Below, one piece after another: positions 26,470 to 38,113 of a DNA stretch of 64,000 bases. The DNA is taken from assembly GCA_013398015.1 (NCBI GenBank), contig VZRR01014210.1:620001-684000 (forward strand), given 5' to 3'. The position numbers and the translations under genes were made by a program. The stretch comes from Oreocharis arfaki (lineage: Eukaryota > Chordata > Aves > Passeriformes > Paramythiidae). Below the pieces are notes generated by a model. That model worked only from the letters and a program-made list of their open reading frames with translations, was not told the origin of the DNA and did no database searches. Numbering within the stretch: position 1 is the first letter of the stretch; each line of letters opens with the position of its first letter.

Positions 26470-26663
26470 CGTACAAACGAGCCGGCGCCAGGCTCAGGCT
26501 GCGGTGCTGCCGGCCGGGCGAGGCGGGCGACAGCGGGCGCTCGCAGCCCCCGCACGCCGCTGCCGGGCGCGCTGCCCCGGACGCCGCCGCCGCCGCCGCC
26601 GCCACCCGCGGGCGCCCATGGAAGAGCGGGGCGAGCGCTGCCCCCCGGCTCCGCGCCCCGGCG
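26470..26663 (+). other. HS3ST1: Probable HS3ST1 non-coding exon 1
   Basis: Within the CpG island the sequence GGCG|GTAAGTG gives a near-consensus splice donor, placing the exon end at 26663. The start is a guess, set just downstream of a GC box (26460-26470). The exon contains a (CGC)n run at 26582-26603 and an ATG at 26618 that opens a short upstream ORF. HS3ST1 orthologues typically have 5' UTR exon(s) before a single coding exon, which fits. An alternative first exon inside or beyond the assembly gap cannot be excluded. Confidence 0.6.
26582..26603 (+). repeat. (CGC)n triplet run in probable exon 1
   Basis: Seven uninterrupted CGC units lie about 15 nt before the first ATG of the leader. 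They add strong GC structure to the 5' UTR if transcribed. Confidence 0.85.
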
Positions 26664-26743
26664 GTAAGTGACGCGGGTGCCTCGGAGGGGAGCGGCGGGG
26701 GGTGGCCTCCGCCGCGGGGGCAGGGGGGGGGGGGGGGGGGGCG

Positions 26744-26974
26744 NNNNNNNNNNNNNNNNNNNNNNNNNNNNNNNNNNNNNNNNNNNNNNNNNNNNNNNNN
26801 NNNNNNNNNNNNNNNNNNNNNNNNNNNNNNNNNNNNNNNNNNNNNNNNNNNNNNNNNNNNNNNNNNNNNNNNNNNNNNNNNNNNNNNNNNNNNNNNNNNN
26901 NNNNNNNNNNNNNNNNNNNNNNNNNNNNNNNNNNNNNNNNNNNNNNNNNNNNNNNNNNNNNNNNNNNNNNNNNN
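26744..26974. other. Assembly gap (231 N)
   Basis: A run of N interrupts the CpG island directly after a run of 19 G (26723-26741). Such gaps are typical where GC-rich DNA fails to sequence. The true length is unknown. A single further N is at 20482. Confidence 0.99.
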
Positions 26975-29038
26975 GGTGCTGTCCTCGGCAGCGTGGGAAG
27001 TTGGGGTGGGCGCGGGTGCCGGCGATCGTGAACGGACTGTGCCGCCCCGGGTGCGCTGGCGCTGCCGCCCTCCTGGCACCTGCTGTCGGCAAGTGGGAGC
27101 CCCGCATCCGCGGCAGGCGAGCGCCGCTGCGGGGCTGGGGAGCGTCTGCCCGGCCGGGCAGTACCTGAGAGCTGTCCCCGGCCTCGGCAGGGACGCGCGA
27201 CGCTGCCCCAGCCCTCCGGACTCCCCGAGCCAGGCTCTGGGAGGCAGCGCTGTCGGGGGAATAGGACAGAATTGAGCGGGGGGAAAGCAAAGTGGTCGGC
27301 AGCACCTGGCCAGGCGTGGCCTCTGGGCACTTTCTTTATCTTCTTTCCCTTGTAGCAAAATGACAAGCACGCCTAAGGGCACAGTGGTATGGCTCTGGAA
27401 GCGGGGTGCCAGGGTGCGGGGCCCCTACCTGAGAACATCTGCAAAAGCTCCGCTGAGCGTCTTCGATCCTCTCCCTCGCGTAATGCTGGAGCCGGTGGGA
27501 TGGAACGTGCTGAACTGAAACCTGGCGAGCTACATAGGGCTGGGATCACAGTGGTCTTTGGGGATTGGCAGGAGGGCACAAAGCCTTAATTCGAGCTCAT
27601 TTCTGTTTTGAAGGACTGGCACCCTAAAGTAGTACAGCAAAGGCTTGGTTACTGCAGTCCTCGGTGTGCTTTCCAAGGATAAAGGTGTGTGCAGTTCAAA
27701 TCTTTTGGGGGTAAAAGGATGCTGAGAGGGAAGGGTGTCAGCCTTCAGATGGAAGACTTTGGGTTTGATCTCATCTTCCAGCCAGACATTCGAAAGATCA
27801 GGAGGGGGCATGCAGCTGAGTACAGGCAGTTCAATCACCTCAGTTGACTGGGAATTAAAGTATATTATTCTCCTTCCTCTCTCTGTTAGTGCAGTGGGTT
27901 AAGGGCTTATCCAGTTTCAAGATTGATCGTCTTTGCATTTTGGTGTGGAAAAAAAAAATCTGTGAAGTTCTAGGAATATCATGCTTGAATGGCATGGGGA
28001 TAGAATGTCTGCAGGGAGCATCTTTCTGGTATGAGAGATCCATGCAGTGCCCACTCCCACTGAGAGAGAACCTCTGCAGTATATATGGCAAATGGAACAC
28101 AGCAGAACAGGTTCCATTTGGTGAATGCCTGTCTGTTGTCTGGCTATCAAACTTATTTTGTAAGTATAAATATAATAACTGTTACAATTTACATCTGCTT
28201 ACACTCTCAAATAAATGCATTTCACATATTGCTCACAAACAAGCACCACTCAGTAAGAGCATAGTCACTGACATCAACTTCAGCTATCTCTTGCTCAACT
28301 ACCCTTTCAGCAGCCACCCTGTTTCTTTCTGTTTTTTCAAAAGTGCAGAGGGTTTTGATATTACATAGCCAAAAAAATACCACTGGTATGTCAGCAGGAA
28401 GATTATGCATCTGAAGCAAAGTCAACTATTGCAGTGGAGAGACACTAATTTTACAGAGCAAATTCCAACCTCAGGATTTCCAGGCTCCTGTCTGTGTCCC
28501 TCCCCTTGTCAGGATACTACCTTGGTTATTCTGAACTAGCCATATGCTTACACAGACATTACAGAAAGACAAAGTGGGTAGAAAACACTCTTCCAATACA
28601 TGCATGTATGTATAGATACATACAACTCTTCTGCTTTGCATTAGAGGAAATCAAAAATGTTTTTTAGTCTCATTAGCCTGGGATCTCTCCCTTCCCTCAT
28701 ACAGAAATGCCACTCATAGCACATAAGTTTTCAGAGCCCAAAAATATATCAAAGCTGATGGATTTCCATGAAAAGTTTTGATAATGAGAAAAAGAAAACT
28801 GTAATATGCCAAGGCAAACCCAGATGAGAGATCCTGCTGGGTCATCTCATTTGTCACTCCAGAACATGAGGGTTCCCTCCAGGTCACTAGGTAGTGCTTT
28901 GCTTAGGAAATTGATTGGTTTAGCTAAGTCTAATAGAGTTATGACCTCACCAGTATGCAGTCTGCTCCAGTGTTATTCTGAAGGCAGGAAAGTGGAGGAC
29001 ACAGAGGAGTTCTTGGAATATGAACTAAACTATTATTT

Positions 29039-29062
29039 GGGGGGGGATGGGGGGGGCAGGGG
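29039..29062 (+). repeat. G-run cluster (G8-AT-G8-CA-G4)
   Basis: Three G blocks of 8, 8 and 4 separated by two bases each lie in intron 1 of HS3ST1 on the sense strand. The pattern can satisfy a G-quadruplex rule because the long runs can supply several G-tracts. Confidence 0.9.
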
Positions 29063-32000
29063 TTGTTTGTTTTTATTTTTGTTTTAAATATCTTATTGGT
29101 ATTTGAAACAGAGCCCACAGCCCTGTATAAGTGGCAAGAAATTGCTTGGCAGAGGAAATGAGAATGGGATTGCTTAGTTTGCTGTGTTCCCTATTTTAAT
29201 ACATCCAGTTAAGGTGAGCCTTTGTACTGAAAGGAGGCAAGACAGGACAGAGCCGTCCTTTCAAACATCCTGTTTTCTTGGGGACAGCTTTGACGAATGA
29301 GGAAGCAACTCTATTAACTGTGCAATAGATTTCTTCTTCCTAATTAGAATGTGACCCATTTTGCTTGGAAAATGGGGTGGGGAGTAATTTCTGGATTTTG
29401 AATTGAGCATTTGGGCTTATAGGGGGATAGAGAAGACAGTGGTACACTGTACCCTCTTTTTGAAAAAAAATCCTGACAGGTATTAAAAAATTGCTAGAAG
29501 GTGTTAAGGGGATTCCATATTACTATCCAGTACAAAAAATTTTGTGCATCCTGAGCTTTTCAAGTTTATTTTTATTCTGATGTAGTGTCCCATTTTATTT
29601 TTATGCAGAGAACCTGCGTGAGGTTCTCTGAAATTTAGGGTATTTTCTCTTCTAAAAATTTTTTATGATCTCTTGGCGTGAAAGACTGGAATGGTCCCTT
29701 CTGACCTTAAGAAAGAGTGCATGTTATATATAATCACAGTCTATTATAAATTTGCTACCTTACTGCTCACACTGGAGCTGAACTCTTTTAGAAGTCATGA
29801 ACTGGTGGCCTACCTAATTTGCATAAACTGTATTTATCACAGCAGGTGCAGAAATACAGCAGGTTTCAGCCAAAAATAATTCCTACCAAGTCAACATTTC
29901 TCAGCTTGTAAAGTTCCTCTTCCCAAAATTTAAAGATTCTTAAAAGTGTATTTCTGAAGTCTTGGGGCTGATAGGCAGTATCTCATCTTAACAGCATTGA
30001 AATAATGATTAGATTTCTTAACATCTGACTATAAAAGTTACAGCCATGGTTTAATCTCTGCTGGTTGTGCAGCAGTTTTAATATAATTTGAGAAATGTAC
30101 ATAGGCCATATCATCTAGCCACTGTAAGACAGGTTCATACAGTTACCTATAGTTTCATATCGTTTCTTAATGTGCAAATGACTTTTTTAATATATCATGA
30201 CATGATCAATAGTTTCTGGTTCTAGAGGTCTATGGCTTCAGTAGTATGTAGTTCTATTTCACTTGTTACACTTGTCTCTGTAGCATTCACTAATGTAGGA
30301 ATGTATTTGTAGTTAATTACTGGAAACTAGAATTCAAGCATTTCATTGGCACATGTTTAAAACTTGTTAAAATGGGATTAAAAAACAGAAGTGTATGCAG
30401 TGGGAAGTATGGGAAGAATTTGTTCATGGAGAGGGCATTGTGAGACAGTTTAATAGATAAAAATAACAAAATGCAGAATATATTTTCAAGAAAAAAACGT
30501 GTTTCAGAAATTGAATTAAATTGAAAAAAAAAGGAAAAAAAAGCTCTCTTTCCTTTCCTGCTCTTGGCTGAGCTTTAAGTGATAGCTGTACTGGGAAGTT
30601 TTATGTTATCAGGATACAAGGTGGCACTTGACCTAATATAAACAACTAAGGAATATATCTTATGGTGGAAAGAGTCTACCCTTAGAGGATAGGAATATAC
30701 TGTTCATATCAATGAGTTCTTGGAGGATTTCAAGTACACTGCAATTGCTCTAGTTCAGTTTTTTTAAGCACATCACTGAATACAAATGTTTAGAACACTG
30801 AGTCTTTATCAGTTTAGAAAGTTGGTTATCTCAGTTAAGGGAATTTTTTTTTCCCAATAGAAGATGCCAGCATAGCAGATGTATGGGTTGTACTGCACAG
30901 CTAGTTTTAACCAGCAATGTTAGTCTTATTTTTTGCAGTACTATGTGCCCAAATATGTGCAAGGGAAAGTACAGTCCCACCAACTGTCCTGAGGTTCTAT
31001 CACATCAGCAAAACTAAGTATTCTTTATAAGAACAGAATGTCTCACTCAGATTTTCAGCTCTAACCTCCCTCTACAGACAAACTTCAGCAACTGAACTAT
31101 GGTTCTCATTCAGTCCAGACACTGTTTTCTTTAAATGCCTGGGCAGAGATCGCTCCAGTGAAGTGATTCAGTTCTGCTAGGAAAGTGAGGACATCTGAAA
31201 CGTAACCTGTTTGTCCCCAAAGAACCAGGAAAACACACATCTTCTCTTTAATGAAGGTGAAGTCACTCGCGTGCTTGTGGAAAGGATGTAGTCTTACGTC
31301 TCCTAGTTACTGTCCTGGTAGTAACTGGGTCCCACTAGCTCTGCTAAACCTCTAAGTGTGTTGCTGGGGGCTTTTTTTGTGAAGTATGTCCCCGTCAAAT
31401 CTGCCAGCAGCCTCTGCCCGATGCCTTCTGACTGCCCTACAGACACTCTTTATGTTTCTTCCTACCCACCTTGGCAGCTAACTCAGAGGGTCTTATGAAA
31501 GTTCAGAGCTAAATCTAACCCCATCCATTTCCCAGCAAAAATGAAGTTATCAGTCCAGGAAGAAACTATCTTATTTTGTTAATGCATATTAAACTAAGAT
31601 TTGTATATAATCTAGGTAGTTTAGGCAATGTCATTGATGACACACGTACGGAGGCATTGAAATACCTTTGTAAAATGGTAAGAAATCATAAAATAGTGAC
31701 ACATGTTTCAAAGTACTAAAACATGCTAAAAAGTCGATTATACATGACAGCCTCTGGCCCTCATTCTGCACTTACTGATTAAATTTTCTATTTATTTCCA
31801 AGTTACTATTACTATTGAAGAGGTTTTAATCGTGAAGTCCACATTGAATCATGTTAAATAAACAGGATGGCACATTTCGCTAATTAATTGGAGAAAGCTG
31901 AAGAAAAGATTAAGCAAAAGCAATCAGACTTTTTGAAAAGTCTTGGTATAATCTTCAAAGCACTATTTAACATAAATTGTGTTTCTTTTACAACTTGCTC

Positions 32001-35000
32001 ATTTACTTGTAGCAAATACAATAGTAATGGCTGTCAGTTAAATTTTTTTAACTAATCTGGAATACAAAGCCATCAAGTGAAGTCATGTATGCTCTGCATG
32101 ACTTGTGGATGCAGTGAAGAAAATTCTTAAAGCAGAAAAGTAACTTGGCAAAGTGACTGCTTTAAGCTCCTCAGTGCATGCTTGTTATTGTTGAAAGAGT
32201 TTTTCAGACCCACAAATTATAAAGCTATGGAAAACATGTTTGCATCATTTTATATAAACCACTGTAATTCTAGACACCAAACTACAGATGGACCTAAAAC
32301 ATTAAAGAGGATGTAAAAGATGAGAACTGAATGACAACCAATTTATATGCTGCTTTATTCCTGAAGACCACTCTTCTCACACATCATGTATTTTGTGCTG
32401 AATTTAGAGGCACAGTCATGTCTGTTGTGTTGCATTAGACTAACACAAAAAAATAATTGATCCCGATATCAGGCCTATACAGTTTGGAATGTAGAATGGA
32501 AAGAAAAGGCAGACAAAGTTTTACTGCTTGCAGACACAATAGCAATAGCATATAGGTACTCTGAATGGCATAATTACTGATATGGTTCTTTGGGAGTGCA
32601 TAAAATAAATGCTACAGACACAGTAGCGGTGTTTTGCAGTGGAAGATGTGCACCTGAACAAATAGCTGGGGAGAAACAAATTCTGTGTGTCTGAAACAGA
32701 AGATACTCCTATGTTATTATGAGATTTCTTGTGGAAACAGAAAACAGTTGCTTTTGTGTATTTAGAAAAAGCTATGCCTCACAAAAATCTTTAAGAATGG
32801 GAAGACGTTGAGACAGATCTCTACTGAGGCTCAAAAACCTGCCTGAGGTGAGGCCCCTGGTACTGCACCTGTAATATTCCACAAGTCGGATTTCAAAGAT
32901 GACGGCCAAAACAAGAGTAGAGCTAGAGTGAAGAGACACCTTGCTATTTCTTTTTCTCAAAAGTTCTTATGTTATATTCAGCCACAGGAAGCTGTGTTGG
33001 CAACTGAGTAGTATGCAAACTATGAGTTACAGATTAAGAATCCCAATGAAATAATAAATAGTGTTAATTTTCTTTCCCAAAGAAAAAAAAAAATACCAAA
33101 AAACCTAACAACAACAGCAAAAAAAAAAAAAAAATCAACACCCCCCTCCCCCCTCCAATCCAGCAGTGTGTTGTGATTACGAGACCAGCAGCTAAAATTT
33201 AATCTTACCAAAGACAGTCTGTTATAGAACTTGGCTGTTAGTGTGGCATATTTCAATCTGACTATTAGGAAATAAGAGTTCCTACCACCAGGCTTTAAAT
33301 TCACTCTTTTCAACACAGTTCAACCTGTTCCTCACTGGAATCCTATTATGTTTTCCAATAAGGTGTTAAGACAACAACTCAGGCTTACTATTTATGGATC
33401 CAGTGACTTAAAATATACTCTGAAGTAAGCGGCTATTCCTTTAATCTGTGACCTTAAAATTCAACAGAGTTGATATTTTGTTGTTATGTACTGAGCTGGC
33501 CATCAGTCACTGATCCAATCTGGCTGGTGCTCCCATTGCTGCTGAATATGATGGCAGCATAGCTCAGTGAATTTACCTATATCAAATTTTCTGTCACCCA
33601 GTGGCTCCTCCCATCAACATCCACAGTGGGGGCTATTAAGACTATTTCTTGTTAAAACTGATATAGATTAGGCTGAGAATGATTAGCAGGAATGGTGAGG
33701 ACAGGGAAAGGGAGCAGAAGGCTAATGACGACAGATGAAATGGAACTTTTTCAACCAGAGAAAACTTAACAGTGGCCAAAAATGGGGAAAAACCAAATTC
33801 CTCTGCAAAGCTCCCTCACATCAGACGTCACAGAACTGACACAAGGTATACCCACAAGCTCAAAGCCTGTAGGCATACAAGGAGGGACTCTTAATTTGAC
33901 ATCTATCATGACACTTTGCTTCTCTTCCTTCCCAGCCTCGATTTCTGCTTCCTAACAATATCACTGCCTTGTAGCTCTTTAAAAATGGAAAAAGGGAAAG
34001 CAATGAAGTGATAATCAGTAGAAAACATCAGGAAGCAGACCTGTTCCATTCAGGATGGAGTCATGACCTCTGTAAATGCAAAGCTATCAAACAGAACTTT
34101 AGATCACTTAGAAACACATCATTAGTCCTTGCTGCACTGGGACTTAGGTTATTGTGGAAAAGTCATTAGTTTCTTTTCAGATTCTCTGTAGAATTTCCAA
34201 AACCTAGCCCTTGCATTTCCTTGGTTTGTTCATATGTAATTTCATATTTCAGCCCTTGTTAGCTGGCACAGTATGTGCTGTTCCAGGCTTAAATTCATGA
34301 TTCCAGTAGCCTACTAAGGCAAAGCAGTCAGCCGTCATGGCTTCTACTTCTAAGTGCAGCTAGACAATACCAAAATCCACACCAACCCTTCACTGAGGCT
34401 ATAAAGTCTTTGGAAGACATTGTAATTCAGGGATCTTGTGTACACAGCCTGTTCATACTGCAACAATCTAACAGCTCTACTATGTGTGAAACTCTTACAA
34501 TCTCACTTCAAACATTGCGTTAAAAATACCCTGACCTTTAAAGGGTGTTCAGTGGTGGTACTTAGTAGTCTTTTCATAAAGCCTAAAGTTAGTTCTTTAC
34601 ATCACAGCAGCTTGCTGGCTAACTCTTGAAATGACCTTCAGAAGTATCCATTGTGTATTTTCTTTCCTGAGGATGGAGTCTGGAACCACAGGTCTGTTAG
34701 TGTTTTGTTGATTCAGTCATACTATAGTCTATGGTTTCATTATCTTACCTTTTTGCAGGGGCAGTGTGCAAGCCACCTGTTTTATCCTTAGAAACAGTAA
34801 GCTCAAAGCAAAAGTTCACTTAAAAATGACACAAAAATTCAACTTTTCTCTGGTGTCCTGTTTACCCAGAGCTCTTCCTAACTCCTTCCTAGAAGAATGT
34901 TGCCTTCTCGTGTTGGACAGCTCTATCTATTGCTGCATAAGCCTTTTTCCCAGGAGGCTTGACTTCTAATGTTGCTGTTACAAGGTTCTTCGGGAGGCTA

Positions 35001-35519
35001 TAGTTCCCAGACATCCTATAAGACCCTCAGTTTTTGGAATGCTCTTCTGGTCCATTCCCCACCTTTTCCTCTTTATGTTTTGTTTCTAAGACAAAACTTT
35101 TCTTGTAGATTAAAAATGCACGTAATTCTCTTATGGTTGTAGTTCAACTCCAAGGAAATCAGATTTTAAAAAAATAATTACTAATAATACTCTGGGTGCA
35201 AATGAAAGATTCATAATGTTCGTGTCTCCTGATGACTGGAAATAATTTTCTCATGGCACTGTTTCACATGCTTGCCTTTTAAAACATTTAATTACACTAA
35301 ATTATCTATGAGCCTGGAGTTGGGAAAGCTAAAGTTTGTTCAGTTTTGAAAAGAAAAGATATTTGCAGTGTGGCCTTAGTAGTGATATGTCTGAATACAA
35401 GATAATGTGCTTTTTCTTTTTCTTTTCCCTCTTTCAGCGAAGTTTCTGCTTGAGAAATACACATTCGCTCAGCAAAACAAAATCAACTTTTAAGGGTTGT
35501 TCTTGGTGGAAATCTCTCT

Positions 35520-35543
35520 ATGCCCTATTACCCGCTTGAGTGA
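35520..35543 (+). promoter_or_regulatory. Upstream ORF 2 of HS3ST1 (7 codons)
   Basis: A short frame MPYYPLE plus TGA sits in the leader part of exon 2, in a different frame from the CDS, ending 22 nt before the main ATG. Its start context is weak (T at -3, C at +4), so it is likely to be scanned past. It lies within the coding exon and does not depend on the exon 1 assignment. Confidence 0.55.
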
Positions 35544-35565
35544 AACCAGACTAAGAACTTCTGTC

Positions 35566-36528
35566 ATGGCAGCTTTTCTGCTGGGAGCTGTGCTGCTTAT
35601 TGTTCAACCTCAGATAGTGCCTTCCAGACCCGCTATAAATTCAAATGCTGAGACTTCTTCTCAGTCTGTTCAAAGAGAGCTTTTAAAGAAAACATCTCAG
35701 AAAAATGACTTCAAGGAAAACATTCATTCTAATGGATCATGTCAGCAGCTGCCACAGACTATTATTATCGGAGTGAGAAAAGGTGGAACAAGAGCTTTGT
35801 TAGAGATGTTGAGTCTCCATCCAGATATTGCAGCAGCAGAAAGTGAAGTTCATTTTTTTGACTGGGAAGATCATTACAGGAATGGATTGCAGTGGTATAT
35901 TAATCAAATGCCATTCTCGTATCCCCATCAGATCACCGTGGAAAAAACTCCAGCGTATTTCACGTCACCTAAAGTGCCTGAAAGAGTTTATAACATGAAC
36001 CAATCAATGAAACTGCTCCTTATTTTAAGAGACCCAAGTGAGAGAGTACTATCAGATTACACCCAAGTGTTCTACAACCACATGCAGAAGCACAAGCCGT
36101 ACCCATCCATTGAACAATTCCTGATTAAAAATGGTGAACTCAATGTGGACTACAAGGCAATAAACAGAAGCTTATACTACATTCACATGCAGAACTGGCT
36201 GAAGTATTTTCCTCTTGATCATATCCACATTGTAGATGGGGATAAACTAATCAAAGATCCCTTTCCAGAAATAGAAAAGGTAGAGAGATTTCTGAAGTTA
36301 TCACCACAGATAAATGCTTCTAACTTTTATTTCAATAAAACTAAGGGATTCTACTGCCTGAGGGACAGTGGTAGAGAGCGCTGTTTACATGAGTCCAAAG
36401 GACGAGCGCATCCTCAAGTAGATACCCAGTTACTTGAGAAACTGCAGGAATATTTCCATGAACCCAACAAGAAATTTTTTGAGCTTGTGGGCAGAACATT
36501 TGACTGGCACACATTTGTGGCAAGTTAG
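35566..36528 (+). CDS. HS3ST1: Heparan sulfate glucosamine 3-O-sulfotransferase 1
   Basis: The product is a Golgi-lumen enzyme that moves sulfate from PAPS to the 3-OH of glucosamine in heparan sulfate; in known orthologues this makes the antithrombin-binding site. The 320-aa reading frame lies in one exon. Visible are a hydrophobic signal peptide (about residues 1-20, MAAFLLGAVLLIV), a variable linker (21-60), the 5' PAPS loop GVRKGGTRALLE (69-80), the EVHFFDWE segment with the expected catalytic Glu (E94), the 3' phosphate-binding stretch LLILRDPSERVLSDY (151-165), and a Cys264-Cys273 pair in the substrate loop. N-glycosylation sequons occur at N56, N145, N200, N250 and N257. The start was chosen because this ATG has G at -3 and G at +4 and begins the known N-terminus; the open frame continues upstream to a TTG at 35497 without another in-frame ATG. 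The human protein is about 307 aa; the extra length is in the linker plus five C-terminal residues after FDWH. No frameshift or lost key residue is seen. Confidence 0.97.
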   Translation: MAAFLLGAVLLIVQPQIVPSRPAINSNAETSSQSVQRELLKKTSQKNDFKENIHSNGSCQQLPQTIIIGVRKGGTRALLEMLSLHPDIAAAESEVHFFDWEDHYRNGLQWYINQMPFSYPHQITVEKTPAYFTSPKVPERVYNMNQSMKLLLILRDPSERVLSDYTQVFYNHMQKHKPYPSIEQFLIKNGELNVDYKAINRSLYYIHMQNWLKYFPLDHIHIVDGDKLIKDPFPEIEKVERFLKLSPQINASNFYFNKTKGFYCLRDSGRERCLHESKGRAHPQVDTQLLEKLQEYFHEPNKKFFELVGRTFDWHTFVAS

Positions 36529-36799
36529 TGGCAAGCTTCAGAACCTATGTTCCAATGTACAGTTAGAAGATTTTAAAAGGGCATTTAAGCTATTATTTAT
36601 TTGTAAAATCCATAAATACTTCTGTACAGTATTAGATTCACAATTACCATATATACTAGTTATATTTTTCTACTTGTTAAATTTGAAAGCATTTTGTATT
36701 GTTTTTCATGGTTGTTAACATTGTGTATGATGTGTCTATATGAAGAAACTAAATTATTTCATTGCAGAAGGTGCTCTCTTGAGAATGTGTTGTCTTTTT

Positions 36800-36805
36800 A
36801 ATAAA
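36800..36805 (+). terminator. HS3ST1 proximal poly(A) signal AATAAA
   Basis: A canonical AATAAA lies 272 nt after the stop codon, preceded by a T-rich stretch. It would end a short 3' UTR near 36820. Confidence 0.65.
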
Positions 36806-38107
36806 TAAGAAATTCATTTCAACAGAACCTTTCTGAATTATTTGAATACTTTGGCCTTCCTGGATTATTTTCTCTATTTGCTAATGAATATGCTAAACAT
36901 TACCTTTCCATTTTTCTTGGTTTAAAGTGTGGATTAATAATTTCTTTTCCATTTGAAAATATTGTTGTAGTTAACAAATTGTTCCATCCTGCTTTACGAA
37001 ATTATTTCCTGTCAAAGTGGTGGTAGTCACACATGTTGGGGAATGCACCCCCAAAGGACAGTGGAAGTCTCTGTGTAATTTGATATATTAACTGCTGTAC
37101 TTACCTTAATATTCACTGTTATAACAAGTGCTCCTCAATTCTTTGGCAGTACAGTGCAGGTTTCATGGCAGATTTTTTAAGATTCTGTGGGGACCAGCTC
37201 ATAAAATACAGAGTTAGCTGTAGAAATATGGTCAACCTGAAAACTTCTTACAGTCCCTGAATATATGCATACTTCATAAAGCAGTAAGGTTGAGAGAATT
37301 TAAGCAATATAGAGATTTTTTCAAGGCTGCTTTTGACTGTTCCTACTTTTCATAGCACATTTATGCTTTACCATCACTGAAAATAAACACACCAGAAAAA
37401 TTATTTGGTCTACATTCCAGTAAGCAGCAACTCCATTCATGTAAATATTACCACATTTGTCCCCTAATTAAGGCTGTTTTCTATGAGTTTTCAGTTGCTT
37501 CATGCAACTGAAGATTGCCTATGGACTGCTGTTTGTTTAATCTCCTTCCCAAAACCATGGTGCCAGGTCTTGCTTAGATGAGTGTTGTGGGGTTAACCCA
37601 AATTCCGGGAACTTTCCTTGTTTTCCATCTGCTAAAAATGGAAGTTAGATGTTAGAATATTGGTAAAAACTGCAGTTGTCCTTATCTACGGTGGTTATGA
37701 TGTCTTGTTGACCATCAGTTTCTGGAGTTAGAGTTAATCCAGTCTCCAAACAAGGCTTCTTACAGTACTTTCAATCCAAGTTACTGGTTTTTATCTCATG
37801 ATCTTGCGTTTAGATGTTGAATGTGCAACGGCAACATCCGGTAAATTTGAATTTGTAGCTGATTGTTACAATCCTTTATAAAATTTAAATGTAGATTCAT
37901 TAATTTTTTTCTGGTGAGCTAGTGCAAACTTGGGCACTATGACAAGGTATTATCTGGATGCAAATATCCCATATTATGCCTCTTGCATGAAAATTTACAG
38001 ATGCTGTCCCTCTCTCTCCCACTCCTTGTGCACTTGCCCAAGCTGTATTCAACCTCAGAGAGGTTGGTGGTGTTTTATAAAGTCTACAATGAAATGGTAT
38101 TGTACTC

Positions 38108-38113
38108 AATAAA
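38108..38113 (+). terminator. Possible distal HS3ST1 poly(A) signal AATAAA
   Basis: A second AATAAA is followed within about 25-50 nt by a strongly T-rich tract (38127-38163), the usual layout of a cleavage site. It would give a 3' UTR of about 1.6 kb. The link to HS3ST1 is inference from strand and distance. Confidence 0.35.

Larger units (their letters stand above)
26338..27260 (+). promoter_or_regulatory. HS3ST1: CpG island and likely HS3ST1 promoter
   Basis: The flanks are AT-rich, but this block is very GC-rich with dense CpG on both sides of the assembly gap. It includes a GC box (GGGCGGGGCC at 26461, an Sp1-type site), three 17-bp GC-rich tandem units at 26365-26415, a (CGC)n run, and a run of 19 G just before the gap. 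No TATA box was found near the expected start, as is usual for CpG-island promoters. The transcription start is not visible from sequence alone. CpG content falls off gradually to about 27590. Confidence 0.8.
26664..35437 (+). other. HS3ST1: HS3ST1 intron 1
   Basis: This interval of about 8.8 kb runs from the GTAAGTG donor in the CpG island to the CTTTCAG acceptor. Beyond the island shore (to about 27590) it is AT-rich and nearly free of recognisable repeats. Visible items are a strong G-run cluster at 29039-29062, A-rich stretches at 33082-33135, and a possible tiny ancient CR1-like remnant near 29680-29702. No coding exon was recognised; the open frames here are short and look like chance. 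Confidence 0.6.
26618..35493 (+). promoter_or_regulatory. Upstream ORF 1 of HS3ST1, spans the splice junction
   Basis: The ATG at 26618 in exon 1 opens a frame of 15 codons plus one base to the donor at 26663. Joined to 35438 it continues for 18 more codons and stops at TAA 35491-35493, giving 33 codons (MEERGERCPP... to ...QNKINF). Its frame equals that of the main CDS, and its stop lies 72 nt before the main ATG. The context has C at -3 and G at +4, so initiation would be moderate. The feature depends on the inferred splice and on transcription starting upstream of 26618. Confidence 0.5.
35438..36820 (+). other. HS3ST1: HS3ST1 exon 2 (leader end, whole CDS, short 3' UTR)
   Basis: A long pyrimidine run (35411-35435) ending in CTTTCAG places the acceptor so that the exon begins at 35438. 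It carries 128 nt of 5' UTR, the complete coding sequence, and a 3' UTR with AATAAA at 36800-36805, so cleavage is expected near 36820. The acceptor is clear; the exact 3' end is inferred. A longer isoform may end near 38130. Confidence 0.8.

Noticed and set aside
26187..27382. Long open frames on both strands (up to 386 codons) through the CpG island
   Set aside because: They cross the N gap, which hides stops, and the rest is GC-rich DNA where stops are rare. No domain is recognisable.
29680..29702. Text ATGGTCCCTTCTGACCTTAA resembling an ancient CR1-type tail
   Set aside because: Only about 20 bp match the pattern, too short to call an element.
35497..35565. Extension of HS3ST1 to an upstream TTG, adding 23 residues
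   Set aside because: TTG is not a normal start here, the ATG at 35566 has a strong context, and the known N-terminus begins there with a signal peptide.
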